64,000 nucleotides of DNA from Acidobacteriota bacterium (GTDB lineage: Bacteria; Acidobacteriota; Terriglobia; Terriglobales; Acidobacteriaceae): positions 1 to 64,000 of the forward strand of contig JAKAJO010000106.1 in NCBI GenBank assembly GCA_021813745.1, read 5' to 3'. The position numbers were made by a program, and so were the translations under genes. The notes under the pieces are model-generated. The model had not been told where the DNA came from. It worked only from the letters and a program-made list of their open reading frames with translations, and did not search any database. Of the stretch, positions 59,911 to 64,000 are shown one piece after another; the first letter of the stretch is position 1; each line of letters opens with the position of its first letter.

Positions 59911-60728
59911 ACTGTGCTCCTTTCCCCACTTTCCACGACGGAGCCGCCGGAATGCGCGGGCCTGTCCTTGCATGTGATTGAGGCATCAAGATATTCCAGT
60001 GAATCATTCGCCGCGGGCGTTCCTGATTGCTGCGGAGGGTCTACACGGGTCCCTCCATCCTTACGTGCCGGGTCTTGCTTCGATTCGCCCGTCCCTGCCG
60101 GCTGGTTGCCTTCCGGTTCTCCGCCCTGGCTCTCGCTCTGAGTCGCGCGGCGCAGCTCCCGCATCCGCGACTCCACTTCATACACCAGCCGCAGATGGTC
60201 GTAGTAGCGAATAATCGGCGTCGAGGCCAACGTCAGCCTCCGCTCCATCAGGGAACGGATCACGCTCGGCCGCAGATTCGACAGGCGCAAATCCGAGAGA
60301 CGGACTCCAGTCAGATTCAGAGTGAGGGCAATCGAGAAGAACGCCATTGCCGCCGTCATAATCAGTCGCGGCTCCGCAAAGCGCCGCACAAAGCCCATGA
60401 ACCCGGGCCGCTGCCACGCCGGCACCACAGGCATCACCTGGCCCGATCCTGTAACCAGCCCATATCCAGCCACCTGCCCCGGACCGGTCTGCGCCAGAAT
60501 CTTATCCAGTAGCCCTGCGGGCATCTCCGGTTCGTCTGACAGGAAACTCAGCCACTCACGTCCGCGCCGCGCCTCCTCATACAGAGCCGTGCACGCCGCG
60601 CAACTCTGCCGGTGTGCATCGAACACTGCCTGATTTTCAGGCGTCAGCAGCCCGTCCAGCGCGTCGGTCAGCTCTGTCTCCCACTGGCCACAGGCTGGCG
60701 TTTGCGGAATGTGTACGCGGTCTGCCAT
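59883..60728 (-). CDS. Anti-sigma factor with N-terminal zinc-binding domain
   Basis: A 281-residue membrane-anchored anti-sigma factor. The zinc anti-sigma motif is visible as HRQSCAAC (His39-X3-Cys43-X2-Cys46) within an all-helical N-terminal domain that binds the sigma factor. One transmembrane helix lies near residues 124-145 (LIMTAAMAFFSIALTLNL), and a basic then Gln/Gly/Pro-rich periplasmic part follows. It starts 2 bases after the sigma factor stop, so the pair is coexpressed, and overlaps the next gene by 28 bases. The cognate sigma is almost certainly the one immediately upstream. Confidence 0.88.
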   Translation of the reverse strand: MADRVHIPQTPACGQWETELTDALDGLLTPENQAVFDAHRQSCAACTALYEEARRGREWLSFLSDEPEMPAGLLDKILAQTGPGQVAGYGLVTGSGQVMPVVPAWQRPGFMGFVRRFAEPRLIMTAAMAFFSIALTLNLTGVRLSDLRLSNLRPSVIRSLMERRLTLASTPIIRYYDHLRLVYEVESRMRELRRATQSESQGGEPEGNQPAGTGESKQDPARKDGGTRVDPPQQSGTPAANDSLEYLDASITCKDRPAHSGGSVVESGERSTVWTASITKA

Positions 60729-60730
60729 CG

Positions 60731-61465
60731 CTACATCACCTCTCGCTTATTACGCTCCAAAAGCCGCGCAAGTTCCGCACGGCCCCGGCTGATGCGGGAC
60801 TTTACGGTACCTTCGGGTATCCCCAGAACCTGCGCAATCTCTTTGTAATCCATATCCTGCAGGTCGCGCAGGATAACCGCCTCGCGCAGCTCGGCAGAGA
60901 CCCGCGATAGCGCCTGCTGCACCATCTGCGCCAGTTCCTTCTGCGCCGCCAATTCGTGCGGAGATGGCCCCTTACTCTGCAGACGGTCCAGCGGCCGCAT
61001 CTCGCTGCTCTCGTCCCACTCCTCATCCAGAGAGCTCGTCGCCCGCTGATTGCGGGTCCGGCGAAAGTTATCCACCAGCAGGTTCCGGGTCATCGTCGTG
61101 ATCCACACCTGCAAGCTGCCTCGCGCCCCGTCAAAACTTGCCAGATTCGAATAAATCTTGAGGAAGACGTCCTGTGTCAGGTCCTCCGCGTCCGTCGCAT
61201 TCCCGGTGAACCGGTAACACAGCGCGTACACACGACGATGGTGCGTGCGGACCAGCTCGGCCCACGCGCCGGAATCTCCGTCCATGCAGCGGCGGACAAC
61301 CTGGGACCAGTCGAGCTCCAGCGGTCTCACCTCCTCGCCAACTGCACGAGCCACCGGAGCCACTCGTGGGCGACCGGCGGGATTGTCCCGGGGCGGAACC
61401 ATGCCGCCCGCATCGCGGGATTCGCGGTGCCTCCGTTTCGTGGCCTCCGGCACCCACAAACCCAT
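60731..61465 (-). CDS. ECF-type RNA polymerase sigma factor
   Basis: A 244-residue sigma-70 family factor of the extracytoplasmic function group. Region 2 is clear in YRFTGNATDAEDLTQDVFLKI and WITTMTRNLLVDNFRR, and region 4 in LRDLQDMDYKEIAQVLG followed by PEGTVKSRISRGR. The ATG at 61465 has GGAG 6 bases upstream and is preferred over longer frames; an internal ATG at 61402 is possible. It heads the five-gene operon with its anti-sigma factor. A candidate self-recognised promoter lies 40-70 bases upstream. Confidence 0.93.
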   Translation of the reverse strand: MGLWVPEATKRRHRESRDAGGMVPPRDNPAGRPRVAPVARAVGEEVRPLELDWSQVVRRCMDGDSGAWAELVRTHHRRVYALCYRFTGNATDAEDLTQDVFLKIYSNLASFDGARGSLQVWITTMTRNLLVDNFRRTRNQRATSSLDEEWDESSEMRPLDRLQSKGPSPHELAAQKELAQMVQQALSRVSAELREAVILRDLQDMDYKEIAQVLGIPEGTVKSRISRGRAELARLLERNKREVM

Positions 61466-61506
61466 GCCGCTCCAGCTTAATGTACCCACGCATTGCATGG
61501 AGGCCT

Positions 61507-61533
61507 TTACGAAGATTTCTTGCCTTTTGTTCC
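61507..61533 (-). promoter_or_regulatory. Candidate ECF promoter GGAAC-N16-TCGTAA
   Basis: On the minus strand GGAAC (61533-61529) is followed after 16 bases by TCGTAA (61512-61507), the general shape of ECF promoters (GGAAC at -35). Transcription would start near 61500, about 35 bases before the sigma factor ATG, consistent with autoregulation. Confidence 0.45.
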
Positions 61534-61636
61534 GTTCAGCTTGCGCGTGCACTCTTCCATGCGGTATCAAGATCCAGCCATGTCTTCCGCCAAGATCCGC
61601 TCTGCTCCCTGTCTCCGATCTCTGCTTTCTCCTCTC

Positions 61637-64000
61637 ATGCCGCCATGCAGGGAATATCTCTTTTTGTTTCTTGCAATTTCGTTCACCCTGGCGGCGTCGC
61701 CACTCGCCCGCGCGGCCACCGACCGGGCGGCAAGCTCTCACCTGGCGACGCCCGCAGGTCTGCGATGCTCCGGAGAAGCAGCTCCGCTCGCGGTTGCCTC
61801 CAGCCATCCCAACTTCTCCTGGCAGCTTTCTGCCTCCTTGCCCAGGCTCCACGGCGTCTCCCAGGCCGCCTATCAGATCCAGGTCCGATCAGGCTTCAGC
61901 CCGGCCAATTCCTCCATCTTGTGGGACACCGGCACCATCCACAGCCGGGCAACCTCAGAGATCTCCTATGCTGGCCCGCGGCTCACACCCGGCGAGGCCT
62001 ACCAATGGCGCGTCCGCGCGTGGGATGAGCAAGGCCACGCCACCGCGTGGAGCACATGGGCCGACTGGAGCCAGGCCCCGGTCTGGCATGCCTCCTGGAT
62101 CGCAGAGCCTGTCACGCCCCCGGACACGGCCCCCATGCCGCTCTTTCGCAAAAGCTTCCGGCTCACTGGCACCGTTCGCCGCGCTGTGCTCTACGCCTCC
62201 GGTCTTGGACAGGATGAGCTGCGCCTCAACGGCGCTCCGGTCACCCAGGATGTCCTCACTCCCGGCTGGACCAATTACCGCAAGACCATCGCCTACGACG
62301 CCTACGACGTCACCGCCCGCTTGCGCTCTGGCGAAAATGTCCTCGGCGTGCTGCTCGGCAACGGCATGTATCGCGTGCTCCACACCCCCGGCCGCTACAC
62401 CAAGTTCGTCGGCTCCATCGGCCCGCCCGAATGCATCGTGCAGCTTGACCTCACCATGGCCGATGGCCGCCTGATAGAGATCGCGAGCGACGGCACCTGG
62501 AAGACTCATCCCGGCCCCATCGTCTTCTCCTCCACCTACGGCGGAGAGGACTTCGACGCCCGCCGCGAACCCGCCGGTTGGGACCGCGCCGGATTCCGCG
62601 ATGCGGACTGGAGCTCCGCCGCAGTGGTCGACGGACCCGGCGGCACACTCTCCCCGGAACTCGCGCCACCCATCCGTGTGATGCATGTCTATGTGCCCGT
62701 CCGCATCACCCATCCCGCACCGGGCATTGCCGTCTACGACCTCGGCCAGAACTTTGCCGGCTGGCCTGCGATTCGGGTCAACGGCGCTGCCGGCTCCAGT
62801 GTCAAACTCATCCCCGGCGAACTGCTCGACGAAACCGGCCGCGTCAGCCAGCGCAGCTCCGGCCGCCCGCAATGGTTCACATACACGCTGCGCGGTGCGG
62901 GCATCGAGCGCTGGCATCCGCGCTTCAGCTACTACGGCTTTCGCTATGTGCAAGTGGAAACCACCTCCGTCACCAGCTCCGCACAGCAGCCGCGCATCCT
63001 CGCGCTGGAAGGCCAGGCCGTCCATACCTCCTCGTCGCAGGTGGGCAGCTTCCGCTCATCTGACGAACTGCTCAACCGCATCCACACCCTCATCCTCCGC
63101 GCCATCGAAAACAACGCCGTGAGCCTTTTCACAGATTGTCCGCATCGCGAAAAGCTCGGCTGGCTGGAAGAGACGCACCTCATGGCGCCATCGATGCTCT
63201 ATGACTTCGACTTCACCGGCCTGTACGACGCCACCGCCCGCAACATCGCCGATACCCAGCGCAACGATGGCCCCAAAGCAGGCATGGTCCCGGAGATCGC
63301 TCCGCAATACGTGGTCTTCGAGCCCAGCACGAATGAGGTCTTCAACGACTCGCCCGAATGGGGCAGCGCCGCCGTACTCGCTCCCTGGTACCTGTTCGAG
63401 CGCACCGGTGACCTCGACTTCCTGCGCCGGCAATACGACGTCATGCGCCGCTACGTTGCCTACCTAGCCACGCGCGCCAACGGCAACATCATCGCCTACG
63501 GCCTCGGTGACTGGTATGACATCGGCCCCGGCGCACCGGGCTTTTCCAAGCTCACCACGTTGGGCCTGACGGCCACCGCAACCTACTACCAGGACTTGCG
63601 CGTCCTTGAGCGCGCCGCCGCGCTGCTCGGGCTGAAAGATGAAAGCGTGCAGTACCGCCAGCAGGCCGACCGCGTGCGCGATGCCTTCAACGCGCGTTTC
63701 TTTGACGCAGCACAGCATCGCTACGACAAAGGCAGTCAGACCGCGCAGGCCATGCCACTCGCGCTCGGCATGGTTCCTCCTGGAGAACGCGCCGCCGTGC
63801 TCGACACGCTTGTCCGCGACATTCGCTCGCACCAGAATCATGTCACCGCAGGCGACATCGGCTTTCACTACGTTGTCGACGCGCTCATCCAGGGTGGCCG
63901 CTCCGACGTGCTCCTCGATATGCTCCAGCGCACCGACGCGCCCAGCTACGGCGACCAGTTGAAGCAGGGCGCCACTTCGCTGACCGAAGCATGGGACGCC
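61637..64000 (+). CDS. Secreted alpha-L-rhamnosidase (GH78), 3' end cut off
   Basis: It cleaves terminal alpha-L-rhamnose from plant glycosides or polysaccharides. 788 residues are visible and the frame is open at the window edge. A signal peptide (YLFLFLAISFTLAASPLARA) is followed by a fibronectin-like region. Next come a rhamnosidase N domain (PLFRKSFRLTG from residue ~168, VLYASGLGQDELRLNG), a beta-sandwich (YDLGQNFAGWPAIRVNG) and the start of the six-hairpin catalytic domain. The acidic motif DCPHREKLGWLEE begins at Asp500; Glu505 is the likely general acid, in a motif one residue shorter than the common form. In-frame ATGs at 61559 and 61580 are alternative starts. Transcribed away from the ECF operon. 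Confidence 0.9.
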   Translation, partial: MPPCREYLFLFLAISFTLAASPLARAATDRAASSHLATPAGLRCSGEAAPLAVASSHPNFSWQLSASLPRLHGVSQAAYQIQVRSGFSPANSSILWDTGTIHSRATSEISYAGPRLTPGEAYQWRVRAWDEQGHATAWSTWADWSQAPVWHASWIAEPVTPPDTAPMPLFRKSFRLTGTVRRAVLYASGLGQDELRLNGAPVTQDVLTPGWTNYRKTIAYDAYDVTARLRSGENVLGVLLGNGMYRVLHTPGRYTKFVGSIGPPECIVQLDLTMADGRLIEIASDGTWKTHPGPIVFSSTYGGEDFDARREPAGWDRAGFRDADWSSAAVVDGPGGTLSPELAPPIRVMHVYVPVRITHPAPGIAVYDLGQNFAGWPAIRVNGAAGSSVKLIPGELLDETGRVSQRSSGRPQWFTYTLRGAGIERWHPRFSYYGFRYVQVETTSVTSSAQQPRILALEGQAVHTSSSQVGSFRSSDELLNRIHTLILRAIENNAVSLFTDCPHREKLGWLEETHLMAPSMLYDFDFTGLYDATARNIADTQRNDGPKAGMVPEIAPQYVVFEPSTNEVFNDSPEWGSAAVLAPWYLFERTGDLDFLRRQYDVMRRYVAYLATRANGNIIAYGLGDWYDIGPGAPGFSKLTTLGLTATATYYQDLRVLERAAALLGLKDESVQYRQQADRVRDAFNARFFDAAQHRYDKGSQTAQAMPLALGMVPPGERAAVLDTLVRDIRSHQNHVTAGDIGFHYVVDALIQGGRSDVLLDMLQRTDAPSYGDQLKQGATSLTEAWDA

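Noticed and set aside
61245..62474. 409-codon plus-strand frame overlapping the sigma gene and the rhamnosidase
   Set aside because: It is out of frame with the GH78 coding sequence, Pro/Arg/Ser-rich, and starts inside the sigma gene. The rhamnosidase frame beginning at 61637 has a signal peptide and domain motifs.
1..64000. CRISPR arrays, insertion sequences, integrase or phage genes
   Set aside because: No regularly spaced repeats, transposase motifs or attachment-site duplications were noticed by eye. A computed repeat search was not possible.

Overview
The window looks like a stretch of chromosome from a soil-type acidobacterium (Acidobacteriota, class Terriglobia, Acidobacteriaceae-like). 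This is an inference from content: roughly 60 percent GC, RND pumps in multiples, a LutABC set, an ECF operon with DUF4097/LiaF-type membrane proteins, multiheme cytochromes with an MtrB-type barrel, and plant-polysaccharide enzymes of the GH28 and GH78 types. No rRNA, tRNA, CRISPR array, insertion sequence or phage gene was recognised, and base composition looks even throughout. Coding density is high, and only three gene-free stretches exceed 300 bases.

Layout. 1-3.2 kb: end of a small polyketide operon (type III PKS cut by the window edge, methyltransferase, FAD oxidoreductase, DUF2147 secreted protein). 3.3-8.1 kb: a transglutaminase-fold protein, thrS on the minus strand, then cysK-cysE for cysteine synthesis. 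8.2-10.4 kb: a secreted beta-helix glycosidase with PKD- and PA14-like modules. 10.4-26.7 kb: two RND efflux loci, a minus-strand tripartite set (permease, adaptor, outer-membrane factor) and a plus-strand adaptor with two permeases, separated by a HAD-UbiA fusion. 26.8-32.3 kb: minus-strand sugar genes (PLP decarboxylase, aldose-epimerase-like, galK, glucan phosphorylase). 32.6-39.2 kb: cold-shock protein, Tat-exported DUF3863-like protein, ppc and an ABC-F ATPase. 39.3-44.1 kb: APC permease, lutABC, pterin dehydratase. 44.2-47.9 kb: a two-subunit molybdenum hydroxylase and a divergent membrane protein. 48-49.4 kb: an RNB ribonuclease.

49.6-57 kb is the most distinctive part. It holds a minus-strand series of NapC-type multiheme membrane cytochrome, two paralogous monoheme cytochromes, an MtrB-like outer-membrane barrel and a decaheme DmsE/MtrA-type cytochrome. 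Together these could carry electrons from the quinone pool to and across the outer membrane. A Crp/Fnr-family regulator with an N-terminal cysteine motif is divergently transcribed. The shared intergenic region has two GTGA-N6-TCAC boxes plus a weaker third, and a perfect TGTGA-N6-TCACA box lies before the molybdenum hydroxylase. This suggests that one regulator links the electron-export genes and the hydroxylase.

57.1-61.5 kb is a tightly overlapping operon of an ECF sigma factor, a zinc anti-sigma factor, a B-box membrane protein, a LiaI-like protein and a DUF4097 protein, probably an envelope-stress unit. The window ends inside a secreted GH78 alpha-L-rhamnosidase.
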